The notes under the pieces: generated by a model
The model's input: the letters and a program-made list of their open reading frames with translations, nothing else
Told to the model about the DNA's origin: nothing
Database searches by the model: none
Origin: Streptomyces chromofuscus
Lineage (GTDB): Bacteria; Actinomycetota; Actinomycetes; Streptomycetales; Streptomycetaceae
DNA: 64,000 bases
Reading direction: 5' to 3'
Assembly (NCBI RefSeq): GCF_015160875.1
Contig: NZ_CP063374.1
Span: 1,674,001-1,738,000 of the forward strand
Shown: positions 6,716-14,645 of the stretch, one piece after another
Layout: the number at the start of each line of letters is the position of its first letter
Position numbering within the stretch: position 1 is the stretch's first letter
Translations under genes and position numbers: made by a program

Positions 6716-7930
6716 ATGGACTTCGCGTTCGACGCGCGCACCGAGGAGCTGCGCGCCAAGCTGCTCGCCTTCATGGACGAGTACGTGTACCCGGCGGAGG
6801 CGGTCGCCCACGAGCAGCGGGCCGGACTCGCCTCGCCGTGGGACACCCCGCCGGTCGTCGAGGAGCTGAAGGCCGAGGCGCGCCGGCAGGGCCTGTGGAA
6901 CCTCTTCCTGCCCGACTCCGAGTACGGCGCCGGCCTCACCAACCTCCAGTACGCCCCGCTCGCCGAGATCACCGGCCGTTCCCCGCAGCTCGCGCCCACC
7001 GCGACGAACTGCGCGGCGCCGGACACCGGGAACATGGAGGTGCTCGCCCAGTTCGGCGACGAGGCGCAGAAGAAGCAGTGGCTTCAGCCCTTGCTCGCCG
7101 GTGAGATCCGGTCGGCGTTCGCGATGACCGAGCCCGAGGTGGCCTCCTCGGACGCCACGAACATCACCACGCACATCGAGCGGGACGGCGACGAGTACGT
7201 CGTCACCGGCCGCAAGTGGTACATCTCCGGGGCCATGAACCCGGACTGCAAGATCTTCATCGTGATGGGCAAGACCGACCCGGACGGACCGGACATCCGC
7301 CGCCAGCAGTCCATGGTCCTGGTACCCCGCGACACGCCGGGCGTGACGGTCGAGCGGGCCATGCAGGTCTTCGGGTACGAGGACCACTACCACGGCGGCC
7401 ACGCCGAGGTGGTCTTCGACCACGCGCGCGTGCCGGTGTCGAACCTCGTCGGCGAGGAGGGCGGCGGCTTCGCCATCGCCCAGGCGCGGCTCGGCCCCGG
7501 CCGGATCCACCACTGCATGCGGCTGATCGGCATGGCGGAGCGGGCGATCGAGCTGATGTGCCGGCGGGCGGTCGAGCGCCAGGCGTTCGGCAAGGCGCTG
7601 GCCCAGCAGGGCGTGGTGCACAACTGGATCGCCGACGCGCGGGTGGCGGTGGAGCAGCTGCGGCTGCTGGTGCTGAAGACCGCCTGGATGATGGACACGG
7701 TCGGCAACCGGGGCGCGCACACGGAGATCCAGGCCATCAAGATCGCCACTCCGCGCACGGTCGTCGGCATCCTCGACAAGGCGATCCAGCTGCACGGCGC
7801 GGGCGGTGTGAGCCAGGACTTCCCGCTGGCCGAGCTGTACGCGGGCGCCCGCACGCTGATGATCGCGGACGGCCCGGACGAGGTGCACCAGCGGTCGCTG
7901 GCGCGGCGGGAGCTGAAGAAGTACCTGTGA
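6716..7930 (+). CDS. Acyl-CoA dehydrogenase, ACAD10/11-like
   Basis: A 404-residue FAD-dependent dehydrogenase-fold protein. The usual catalytic YEGT glutamate is replaced by Asp in IADGPDEVH (~residues 381-389), a hallmark of the ACAD10/11 branch. The flavin-contact blocks FAMTEPEVASSD (~134-145) and WYISGAMNP (~169-177) are intact. In known 4-hydroxy acid pathways the partner kinase phosphorylates the 4-OH and this enzyme type promotes phosphate loss to an enoyl-CoA. Adjacency to the kinase makes that role likely here; ordinary alpha,beta-dehydrogenation of a branched acyl-CoA is the alternative. A terminator follows at 7937. Confidence 0.9.
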   Translation: MDFAFDARTEELRAKLLAFMDEYVYPAEAVAHEQRAGLASPWDTPPVVEELKAEARRQGLWNLFLPDSEYGAGLTNLQYAPLAEITGRSPQLAPTATNCAAPDTGNMEVLAQFGDEAQKKQWLQPLLAGEIRSAFAMTEPEVASSDATNITTHIERDGDEYVVTGRKWYISGAMNPDCKIFIVMGKTDPDGPDIRRQQSMVLVPRDTPGVTVERAMQVFGYEDHYHGGHAEVVFDHARVPVSNLVGEEGGGFAIAQARLGPGRIHHCMRLIGMAERAIELMCRRAVERQAFGKALAQQGVVHNWIADARVAVEQLRLLVLKTAWMMDTVGNRGAHTEIQAIKIATPRTVVGILDKAIQLHGAGGVSQDFPLAELYAGARTLMIADGPDEVHQRSLARRELKKYL

Positions 7931-7936
7931 GCCGAC

Positions 7937-7968
7937 GGGCGGGGGGCGGCCACGACCGCCCCCCGCCC
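7937..7968. terminator. Bidirectional terminator between convergent operons
   Basis: Perfect 13-bp stem GGGCGGGGGGCGG (7937-7949) / CCGCCCCCCGCCC (7956-7968), loop 6 nt, in the 46-nt gap between the dehydrogenase and the convergent TetR gene. Confidence 0.8.
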
Positions 7969-7976
7969 GCGCGGGC

Positions 7977-8579
7977 TCAGGGCCGCAGTGCCCGCAGCAG
8001 CAGGTCGGCCAGGTGGTCGGCGACCTCCTGGGGGCTCATCGGCCCGTCGGGGCGGTACCAGGTCGACAGGTGGTGCACGGAGCCGAAGTGGTAGTCCACC
8101 ACCAGGTCGGCCGGAGTCGCCCGGGAGAAGACGCCCGCCTGCTGGCCCTCCTCGATGAGCGCACGGAAGCGTTCGTGGTAGCGCCGGCGCTCGGCCCGCA
8201 CCTGCTTGTTCTTCTCCGGGCTCAGATGGTGCATGGAGCGGAAGAAGATCATCGCGTCGTCGAGGTTCTCGATGGTCGTCACCACCACGTCGGCGGCCGC
8301 GTCCCGCACCCGCTTCTCGACCGGCTCGTCGGCGTCCGCGAACGCGTCCAGGCGTTCCTGCTGGACGCGCAGCACGCGCGCGTAGACCTCGTGCAGGAGG
8401 TCGTCCTTGGAGCCGAAGTAGTGATACAGGGCTCCCTTGGTGACGCCGGCCGCCTCGACGATCTCCTGCACCGAGGTGCGGTCGTAGCCCTGCTCGGCGA
8501 AGAGCCGGGTGGCGGCGGCCAGCAGCCGCTGCGGCACAGGCGTCCCGTCCGTGTCCGTCGTCCTGGGCACTGCCGCCAC
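7977..8579 (-). CDS. TetR-family regulator of the acyl-CoA operons
   Basis: A 200-residue regulator. The helix-turn-helix lies at ~residues 18-62: RLFAEQGYDRTSVQEIVEAAGVTKGALYHYF is the canonical TetR DNA-binding block. The C-terminal ligand domain ends with a ...YRPDGPMSPQEVADHLADLLL helix, seen in regulators of acyl-CoA metabolism. Start is GTG 8579. It lies only 17 nt after the acyl-CoA ligase stop, so it is probably the last gene of an SDR-ligase-tetR transcript and autoregulated through the operator at 11068. It may also act on the 5631 site. The ligand is probably an acyl-CoA, by family analogy. Confidence 0.88.
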   Translation of the reverse strand: MAAVPRTTDTDGTPVPQRLLAAATRLFAEQGYDRTSVQEIVEAAGVTKGALYHYFGSKDDLLHEVYARVLRVQQERLDAFADADEPVEKRVRDAAADVVVTTIENLDDAMIFFRSMHHLSPEKNKQVRAERRRYHERFRALIEEGQQAGVFSRATPADLVVDYHFGSVHHLSTWYRPDGPMSPQEVADHLADLLLRALRP

Positions 8580-8596
8580 CTGCCTTCCGTGAGGTC

Positions 8597-10264
8597 CTAC
8601 TGACTTTCGTGAGAACGGGAGCGCAACTCCCGACGGAGGATCTTCCCACTTGCCGTCTTCGGCAAGTCGGGCAGGATCTCCACCAGCCTCGGGTACTTGT
8701 AGGCGGCCAGTCTCTCCTTGCAGTACGCCGCGAGTTCGTCCGGGTCCGGCGTGGTCCCCGGACGCAGGCTGATGTAGGCCTTGACGGTCTCGCCCCGGTA
8801 GCCGTCGGGCACGCCGACGACGGCCGCCTCGCGCACCGCCGGATGGGTGTAGAGCACGTCCTCGACCTCGCGCGGCCAGACCTTGAACCCGGAGGCGTTG
8901 ATCATGTCCTTCTTACGGTCGACGACGTACAGCCACCCGTCGGCGTCCATGAACCCGATGTCCCCGGTGCGCAGCTCCCCGCCGGGGAAGGTCTCGGCGG
9001 TGGCGTCGGGCCGCCGCCAGTAGCCGGGCACGACCTGCGGCCCGCTGACGACGATCTCGCCCTGCTCCCCGAACGGCATCTCCTCGCCCGCGTCGTCGAC
9101 GATCCGCACCACGCCGTCGGGGCCGGGCACGCCCACGGCGAGCGTTCCCGAGGCCGGGTCGACGGGCGCCTCGTGGCCGGGCGGCACGGCGGCGCAGGGC
9201 GCGGTGCACTCGGTGAGCCCGTAGCCGTTGCGGATGTACGGCCCGAACCCGGCCCGGAACTTCTCCACCAGCGCGGGCGGCAGCGGCGCCCCGCCGGAGG
9301 AGACGATCCGGAACGACGAGAAGTGCTCCCGGGTGACCGACGGATGCGCGGCCAGTGCCATGAAGGCGGTCGACGGCCCGACCGTGTAGTGGGGCCGGTG
9401 CTCGGCGAACGCGTCCAGGACGACCCCCGCCTCGAAGCGGTACGCCAGCACCAGCGTGCCTGCGCTGTTCAGGCACGCCCCGAGCTGGCAGACCATGCCG
9501 GTGATGTGGAACAGCGGCGCCATCGCGAAGTACACCGGCGCCTCGGGCAGCCCCAGGCCGGTCCGCTGCCGTTCGGCGTTGTACATGATGTTGCCGTGCG
9601 TGTTGGTGGCCCCCTTGGGGGTGCCGCTGGTGCCGGACGTGTAACTGATCAGCGCGATGTCGTCGGGGCCCGGCGCGCGCCCGTCCGGCGCCTTGTGACC
9701 GGCCCGCGCGACGGCGGTCAGGTCGTCGGCGTCGGCGGCCCGCGCCGCCCGTCCGAAGGTCAGCACGCGGGCGTCGCTCCGCGTCTGGAAGTCCAGCTCG
9801 CAGGCGGTGAGCACGCTCCGCACCGGCGAGCCGGCCGCCGTCTCGCGCAGATACGAATCCCAGGCGCGGTCGGAGCAGATCAGCGCGGTCACCTCGCCGT
9901 CCCGCAGCACGTGCCCGACCTCCCCCGACTTGTACATCGGGTTGACGGGCACGACCACCGCGCCCGCCTTCCAGGCGCCCAGGACGGCGAGCACGAAGTG
10001 CGGCGAGTTCTGCAGCAGCACGGCGACGCGGTCTCCCCGCGCCACGCCCCGCGCGGCGAGGTGCCCGGCGACGGAGTCGCTCAGCTCGTCCACCTCGCGA
10101 TAACTCAGACGTCCGTCGAAGTAGGCGAGGAACGTGCGCTCCGGTGCCTCGGCGACGACCCGGCGCAGGGCGTGGACCAGCGAGTCGTCGGGGCTGACGG
10201 GGGCGCGCTGGGCCTCGTCGAGCAGGGCAAGCCAGGGCCTCGCGGCATACCGGGAGCCGGTCAC
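8597..10264 (-). CDS. Acyl-CoA synthetase (AMP-binding ligase)
   Basis: A 555-residue ANL-superfamily ligase activating a carboxylic acid with ATP and CoA. The P-loop motif SYTSGTSGTPKG is at ~206-217, the ...GYGLTECTAP core at ~345, the hinge DRKKDMINASGFKVWP at ~447-462, and the catalytic lysine in PKTASGKILRREL near 540. GTG 10262-10264 was chosen because its GTGA overlaps the SDR stop; a GTG at 10279 is an alternative. It sits second in the SDR-ligase-TetR transcript and presumably supplies the acyl-CoA for the convergent kinase/dehydrogenase pair. The acid is not readable from sequence. Confidence 0.9.
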   Translation of the reverse strand: MTGSRYAARPWLALLDEAQRAPVSPDDSLVHALRRVVAEAPERTFLAYFDGRLSYREVDELSDSVAGHLAARGVARGDRVAVLLQNSPHFVLAVLGAWKAGAVVVPVNPMYKSGEVGHVLRDGEVTALICSDRAWDSYLRETAAGSPVRSVLTACELDFQTRSDARVLTFGRAARAADADDLTAVARAGHKAPDGRAPGPDDIALISYTSGTSGTPKGATNTHGNIMYNAERQRTGLGLPEAPVYFAMAPLFHITGMVCQLGACLNSAGTLVLAYRFEAGVVLDAFAEHRPHYTVGPSTAFMALAAHPSVTREHFSSFRIVSSGGAPLPPALVEKFRAGFGPYIRNGYGLTECTAPCAAVPPGHEAPVDPASGTLAVGVPGPDGVVRIVDDAGEEMPFGEQGEIVVSGPQVVPGYWRRPDATAETFPGGELRTGDIGFMDADGWLYVVDRKKDMINASGFKVWPREVEDVLYTHPAVREAAVVGVPDGYRGETVKAYISLRPGTTPDPDELAAYCKERLAAYKYPRLVEILPDLPKTASGKILRRELRSRSHESQ

Positions 10265-11025
10265 GGGGCCGCCTCCCACCGCTGCTGGATGTGGTTCATG
10301 CTGGTCAGCCAGCGTTCCGGATCAGCGGCCCGGGCCTTGTAGTACCCGGCGACCTCGGGGTGCGGCAGGATCAGGAACCGGTCCTCCTCGATGCCCTTGA
10401 ACAGGGCGTCGGCGACGTCTTCCGGCTCGATCGCGGTCGGCACCAGCACCAGGTCGCCCGCGCTGCCGGTGGCGGCGAGCATGTCGGTGCGCACACCCTG
10501 CGGGCAGATGGCGTGCACCTTCACACCCCGGTGGCGGTACGTCAGGGACAGCCACTCGGCGAAGGCGTAGGCGCCGTGCTTGGTGACGCTGTACGGCGCG
10601 GCGCCGATCATGGTGAGCAGCCCGGCGGCCGACACGGTGGACACGAACCGTCCGCTGCCGCGCTCCACCCAGTCGGGGAGCAGCGCCTGGGCGGCCCGCA
10701 CGTGTGCCATCACGTTGACGTCCCAGGCCAGCTGCCAGACCTCTTCTCCGGCCGCCTCGGAGCCGCCGGAGCCGACCCCGGCGTTGGCGCAGTAGACGTC
10801 CACGGCCCCGCCGAGGGCGTCCTTGGCCTCGGCCACGATCGCTGAGGCGTCCCCGGGGACGGCGATGCCGCCGATCTCGTCGGCGACGGCTCTGGCCCGG
10901 TCCGCGTCCAGGTCGTTGACGACGACCCGGCCGCCCTCGGCGGCGAACCGGCGGGCCAACGCGGCCCCGATCCCGCCCCCTGCCCCGGTGACGATCACTC
11001 CGGCACCCTGCACGGCTCCCACCAT
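10261..11025 (-). CDS. Short-chain dehydrogenase/reductase
   Basis: A 254-residue classical SDR. The Rossmann motif TGAGGGIG (residues ~13-20), the NAG motif (CANAGVG, ~93), the catalytic Ser in VSTVSAAG (~134) and Tyr/Lys in YSVTK (~147-151) are all present, so it is probably active with NAD(H) or NADP(H). First gene of the transcript with the acyl-CoA ligase and TetR. In a 4-hydroxy acid pathway it could interconvert the 4-oxo and 4-hydroxy forms; this is inference from context. The start ATG 11025 is ~43 nt from the operator at 11068. Confidence 0.88.
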   Translation of the reverse strand: MVGAVQGAGVIVTGAGGGIGAALARRFAAEGGRVVVNDLDADRARAVADEIGGIAVPGDASAIVAEAKDALGGAVDVYCANAGVGSGGSEAAGEEVWQLAWDVNVMAHVRAAQALLPDWVERGSGRFVSTVSAAGLLTMIGAAPYSVTKHGAYAFAEWLSLTYRHRGVKVHAICPQGVRTDMLAATGSAGDLVLVPTAIEPEDVADALFKGIEEDRFLILPHPEVAGYYKARAADPERWLTSMNHIQQRWEAAP

Positions 11026-11067
11026 CGGTCTCCTTCGACGCGCTCGGCTCGGCCCCCGCGCGGCCAG

Positions 11068-11084
11068 ACTAACCGGTCGGTATG
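11068..11084. promoter_or_regulatory. TetR-type operator upstream of the SDR-ligase-TetR operon
   Basis: ACTAACCGGTCGGTATG; read on the minus strand it begins CATACCGACCGGT, identical over 12 bp to the site at 5631. The right half is perfect and the left half is degenerate. It lies ~45 nt upstream of the SDR start, where it could block a promoter. Confidence 0.65.
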
Positions 11085-11198
11085 TGCGGGGGAAGGGTGA
11101 CGGCCGGGCCGAAGTCCGGCCCGGTTCGTTCCCGTGGCGGCCCGGGGCCGCTAGCGTGCGTGAGCATGACATCCGCCCGCGATCACGGAGGCCTCCGT

Positions 11199-12440
11199 AT
11201 GAAGCTGTCCAGACGCAGCCTGCTCGCCACCACCACCGCGGCGGTCGCGGCATCGGCGGCCCCGGCGGCGGCCGCGTCCACAGGCGGGGGTCGCCGGCTG
11301 CGCACCGGATTCGAGCGCCTCGCCGCCGAAGGGTACGCGCTCCTCGACGGCGACCGCGTCGGTGTCGTCACCAACCCGACCGGCATCACCAGGGACGCCC
11401 GCCACATCGTCGACGTGATGCACGCCGACGACCGGGTGAACCTCACCGCCGTCTTCGGCCCGGAGCACGGCTTCCGCGGCACCGCCCAGGCCGGCGGCTC
11501 CGAGGGCCGCCACGACGACCCGGCGACCGGCCTGCCCGTCTACGACACCTACCAGAAGAGCGGTCAGCCGCTGGCCGACATCTTCACGGCGTCCGGCGTG
11601 GACACGGTCGTCTTCGACATCCAGGACGTGGGCGCGCGCTTCTACACGTACATCTGGACCCTGTACGACTGCATGGAGGCGGCCCGGCTCGCGGGCAAGC
11701 GCGTCGTCGTGCTCGACCGGCCCAACCCGGTGACCGGGGTCTCGGCCGAAGGGCCGGTGCTGCACAGGGAGTTCGCCACCTTCGTCGGCCGGCAGCCGAT
11801 CTCCCAGGCGCACGGCATGACGGTCGTGGAGCTGGCGCTGCTGTTCAACGAGGAGTTCCTGCCCTCGCCGGTCCCCCTGGACACCGTGCGCATGACCGGG
11901 TGGCGACGGTCGGAGTTCTACGACGCCTCCGGTCTGCCGTGGGTGCCGCCGAGCCCCAACATGCCGACGCCCGACACCGCTCTGGTGTACGCGGGCACGT
12001 GTCTGTTCGAGGGCACGAACCTCTCCGAGGGGCGTGGCACCACCCGCCCCTTCGAACTGCTCGGCGCGGAGGGCGTCGACCGTCGTTGGGCCGAGGCGGC
12101 GGGCGAACTCGGCCTGCCCGGCGTGCACTTCAGGGAGGCGTACTTCGCGCCCACCTTCTCCAAGTTCCAGGGCCGGACCATCGGCGGCGTCCAGTTGCAC
12201 GTCCACGACCGGGCGGCGTTCGACCCCGTCCGCACCGGGATCGCCCTGCTGATCACCGCCAAGCGGAGCTGGAGCGGCTTCGCGTGGCGCTCGGACAACT
12301 GGATCGACAGGCTCACCGGCTCCACGCTCGTCCGCACGATGATCGACGCCGGGGCGGGCACCGACGACGTCGTGGCGGGGTGGCAGCAGGAGCTGACGGC
12401 GTTCCGGGAGGTGCGCGGCCAGTACCTCGTGTACCGCTGA
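11199..12440 (+). CDS. Exported DUF1343 protein, NamZ-like exo-muramidase family
   Basis: A 413-residue protein exported by Tat: LSRRSLLATT followed by an Ala-rich hydrophobic stretch to ~residue 27. The body is DUF1343, the family of the peptidoglycan-recycling exo-beta-N-acetylmuramidase NamZ. Conserved blocks are VGVVTNPTGI (~50-59), FGPEHGFRG with the candidate catalytic Glu (~85-93), FDIQDVGARFYTYIW (~136-150) and ...LVYAGTCLFEGTN...SEGRGTTRPFE (~260-285). Bacterial NamZ is secreted to process cell-wall sugars released by other hydrolases; the same role is likely here. ATG 11199 was chosen to place the Tat motif at the N-terminus. A long dyad follows the gene. Confidence 0.88.
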   Translation: MKLSRRSLLATTTAAVAASAAPAAAASTGGGRRLRTGFERLAAEGYALLDGDRVGVVTNPTGITRDARHIVDVMHADDRVNLTAVFGPEHGFRGTAQAGGSEGRHDDPATGLPVYDTYQKSGQPLADIFTASGVDTVVFDIQDVGARFYTYIWTLYDCMEAARLAGKRVVVLDRPNPVTGVSAEGPVLHREFATFVGRQPISQAHGMTVVELALLFNEEFLPSPVPLDTVRMTGWRRSEFYDASGLPWVPPSPNMPTPDTALVYAGTCLFEGTNLSEGRGTTRPFELLGAEGVDRRWAEAAGELGLPGVHFREAYFAPTFSKFQGRTIGGVQLHVHDRAAFDPVRTGIALLITAKRSWSGFAWRSDNWIDRLTGSTLVRTMIDAGAGTDDVVAGWQQELTAFREVRGQYLVYR

Positions 12441-12464
12441 GCCCTTCGCCCGGGGCCTAGGTGC

Positions 12465-12536
12465 GAGCGGGTCCTGGACCCGCTCCGTACGGTGCTCGGC
12501 GAGCGGGTCCTGGACCCGCTCGCCGAGCACCGTACG
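12465..12536. terminator. Nested dyads: 25-bp perfect palindrome plus a half copy
   Basis: Arms 12486-12510 and 12512-12536 are perfect reverse complements of 25 nt around a single T (core GAGCGGGTCC-T-GGACCCGCTC). The same 21-nt core palindrome also occurs immediately before, at 12465-12485, so the core is tandemly duplicated. It follows the NamZ-like gene by 24 nt and would form a very stable RNA stem. It may be a terminator, but the near-zero spacer and duplication also fit a protein-binding or mobile-element end. Confidence 0.7.
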
Positions 12537-13050
12537 CATGCATGTGTCGACATAGCCGCACACCCGCCGCACCCGGCCGCTGCCGAAGGCGGCGACCTGG
12601 CGCGATGCGCCGGAGCACCCTCGGACGATCGTCACGTCACCGCGGCGGGACACGCCGGCGAAGAGGGTGCGGTTGCCGTGGTCGTCGGCCGCCGCTCGGG
12701 ACAGCGGGGACAAAAGACCGGCAATCAGGACGCATACGGAAGCCGTCTTCAGGAACCCGTGGGATGTGTGGGGAGTTCTCCCTCTGTCGAGCGCGTCGCG
12801 TGGGGTGCGCCGTGGCAGGGCGGCTCCTCCCGAAACGGGGCGGTCCGGGCGTCACCGCCGGTTGTCCCCGGCCCGGAGGGTGAACACGCGTCACTTGCAC
12901 GGGACGCACGGACCGGCGGAGGCGGTCGTCGTCGCACGGAGGACATCGGATGGAGCCGAATCGCTGGTCGATACGTCTATTCGTCGACGTCCGTACGACG
13001 ACGCCGAAGTGACCGAAGTACAGGTGCAGGTGTGACGGAGGTGCAGGGCG
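12537..13050. other. 514-nt region without a convincing gene
   Basis: The minus strand from ~12760 to 12490 reads as a signal-peptide-like stretch (VCVLIAGLLSPL, then SRAAADD) and a Cys-containing tail, but no ATG, GTG or TTG lies in frame before it. On the plus strand a 51-codon frame (GTG 12880 to TGA 13035) ends 15 nt before the next gene and could be a short leader peptide, but it has no spaced ribosome-binding site. I see no RNA gene. The promoter of the 13051 gene should lie in the lower-GC part around 12950-13000. Confidence 0.35.
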
Positions 13051-13653
13051 ATGGCCGGTTTCCGGAGTCTGGCGAGACAGGTACGCGACCCCCGGTGCGA
13101 TCTGGCGCTACGGCGCTATTCGCTGCGCAAGTGCCTTGAGCGGTTCGCCCCCTACGGGCACAGGGCGACCTGGGACCACTTGTGCACCCGGGCCGGGTTC
13201 GGCCCGGAGGACCGTTCTCCCGATCCGGCGCGGCTCGTGGCCGCGTTGGAGGAGCTGGAGGAGGCGCGCGCGGTGTGGCTGGCCTATGAGGTCGACTTCG
13301 CCGAACGCCGTAAGAAGGAGAAGCACGACGGGCTGCGCCGGCCGGGCACGGTGGACGACTGGCACCGGCTGACCTGGGGCGGTTTCGGGGTCGCCTGGTG
13401 CGACGACCCCGAGGTGCACCCGGACGAGCCGCTGGCCGAGGTGCTGCGGCGGCTGATCGCCGCGCTGGAGCGCGAGCCCGGATCGACGTGCCCCGTGTGC
13501 GCCGGGGAGCGTCTGATGTGGAAGTACGACCTGGACCACGAGCCCTCCTCGGGTCCGGTCTGCACGGACTGCGGAATCCTGGTGCCGCGCCCCGTGCTCA
13601 CGCCGGAGGCCCTGGCGTACGCCAGGCGCGAACGGCTGCTGATGTCCGCCTGA
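13051..13653 (+). CDS. Conserved-looking protein with C-terminal zinc ribbon
   Basis: A 200-residue protein I cannot name. The N-terminal 130 residues are Arg/Asp/Trp-rich and helical (RRYSLRKCLERFAPYGHRATWDHLC). The C-terminus holds a CPVC...CTDC zinc ribbon (~residues 150-177: CPVCAGERLMWKY, then PVCTDCGILVP). Isolated zinc ribbons of this kind usually bind nucleic acid or protein. ATG 13051 is preceded by GGAGGTGCAGGG. It stands alone before a terminator hairpin; no function is assigned. Confidence 0.8.
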   Translation: MAGFRSLARQVRDPRCDLALRRYSLRKCLERFAPYGHRATWDHLCTRAGFGPEDRSPDPARLVAALEELEEARAVWLAYEVDFAERRKKEKHDGLRRPGTVDDWHRLTWGGFGVAWCDDPEVHPDEPLAEVLRRLIAALEREPGSTCPVCAGERLMWKYDLDHEPSSGPVCTDCGILVPRPVLTPEALAYARRERLLMSA

Positions 13654-13725
13654 CCATGCCGCGAGCGCGACGAACGGGGGAACGGGGGTGCGCAGCGGGC
13701 CTTTGCCCGACGCCGCGGACCGACC

Positions 13726-13753
13726 GGGGGTGCGCAGGGGATGCCGCACCCCC
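13726..13753. terminator. Hairpin terminator
   Basis: A 9-bp perfect stem GGGGGTGCG (13726-13734) / CGCACCCCC (13745-13753) with a 10-nt loop lies 72 nt after the zinc-ribbon gene and before the BKACE gene. Confidence 0.6.
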
Positions 13754-13838
13754 TGAACGACGGACGACTTTACCCGCACGCGGGCGGGCACTGCCCGGGC
13801 TTGTCCGTGGCGGCCGGCACCATCGGGACGTGGTGAGC

Positions 13839-14570
13839 ATGCAGGTGTGTCTCAACGGGACGCGCGGGGCCGCCGACGGTACGAGGGTGCCGTTGACGCC
13901 CGAGGCGATGGCGCGGGACGCGGCGCGAGCGGTCGCGGCCGGGGCCTGCGACGTCCATGTGCATCCCAAGACACCGTGCGGACACGACTCGCTGTCCCCG
14001 CGCGTGGTGGCGCCGGTGCTGGAGGCGATCCGGCGGCGGGTGCCGGTGCCGGTCGGGGTGACCACGGGCGCGTGGGCCGAGCCCGATCCGGCGGCCCGGC
14101 TGGAGCGCGTGCGCGGCTGGACGGTGCTGCCGGACCACGCCTCGGTCAACTGGCACGAGCCGGGTGCCGAGGAGCTGGCCGCCGCGCTCATCGACCGGGG
14201 CGTGGGCGTTGAGGCCGGCATCTGGTCCGGGACCGACGGAGCGGCGCGGTTCGCGCGCTCGCCGCTCGGCCCGAAGGTGCTGCGGGTCCTCGCCGAAGTG
14301 ACCGACCCCTCGCCGGACACGGCCGGGGCGAGCCCCCGCCGCCTGCTGGACGACGTCGGCTCCGCCTTCGGCCGGCCGGTGCTGCTGCACGGCCAGGACG
14401 GCGGCGCCTGGCCGGTGCTGCGGCTGGCGGGGCGCCTGGGGCTGGCGACCCGCATCGGCCTGGAAGACACGCTGACTCTGCCGGACGGGCAACAGGCCGC
14501 CGACAACGCGCGGTTGGTGGCCGAGGCGCTGCGGGAGTACGCCGAGGCCCGGGACGCTAGCAGCCGGTAA
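13839..14570 (+). CDS. BKACE family (DUF849) beta-keto acid cleavage enzyme
   Basis: A 243-residue TIM-barrel protein of the beta-keto acid cleavage enzyme group, whose archetype Kce cleaves 3-keto-5-aminohexanoate with acetyl-CoA. Visible marks are MQVCLNGTRG at the start, the zinc-ligand block DVHVHPK (~39-45) with two His, and RIGLEDTL near 207-214 bearing a conserved Glu. It is shorter than most members (about 270-300 residues), mainly in internal loops, so the substrate may be small or different. ATG 13839 is used; GTG 13833 would add two residues. It precedes the RNA ligase gene by 75 nt; no functional link is obvious. Confidence 0.8.
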   Translation: MQVCLNGTRGAADGTRVPLTPEAMARDAARAVAAGACDVHVHPKTPCGHDSLSPRVVAPVLEAIRRRVPVPVGVTTGAWAEPDPAARLERVRGWTVLPDHASVNWHEPGAEELAAALIDRGVGVEAGIWSGTDGAARFARSPLGPKVLRVLAEVTDPSPDTAGASPRRLLDDVGSAFGRPVLLHGQDGGAWPVLRLAGRLGLATRIGLEDTLTLPDGQQAADNARLVAEALREYAEARDASSR

Positions 14571-14645
14571 ACCGCTCGCACCAGCCATTTCGGACCCGGA
14601 CAGTGGGAGGCGATGAAACACAGCTGAGGAACCGAGGAGTCCCGC

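Noticed and set aside
12490..12760. Minus-strand frame with a signal-peptide-like stretch (VCVLIAGLLSPL) and a Cys-containing tail
   Set aside because: No ATG, GTG or TTG precedes it in frame, and its end runs through the duplicated dyad; treated as non-coding.
12880..13035. 51-codon plus-strand frame ending 15 nt before the zinc-ribbon gene
   Set aside because: No spaced ribosome-binding site and no recognisable motif; mentioned only within the gap entry.
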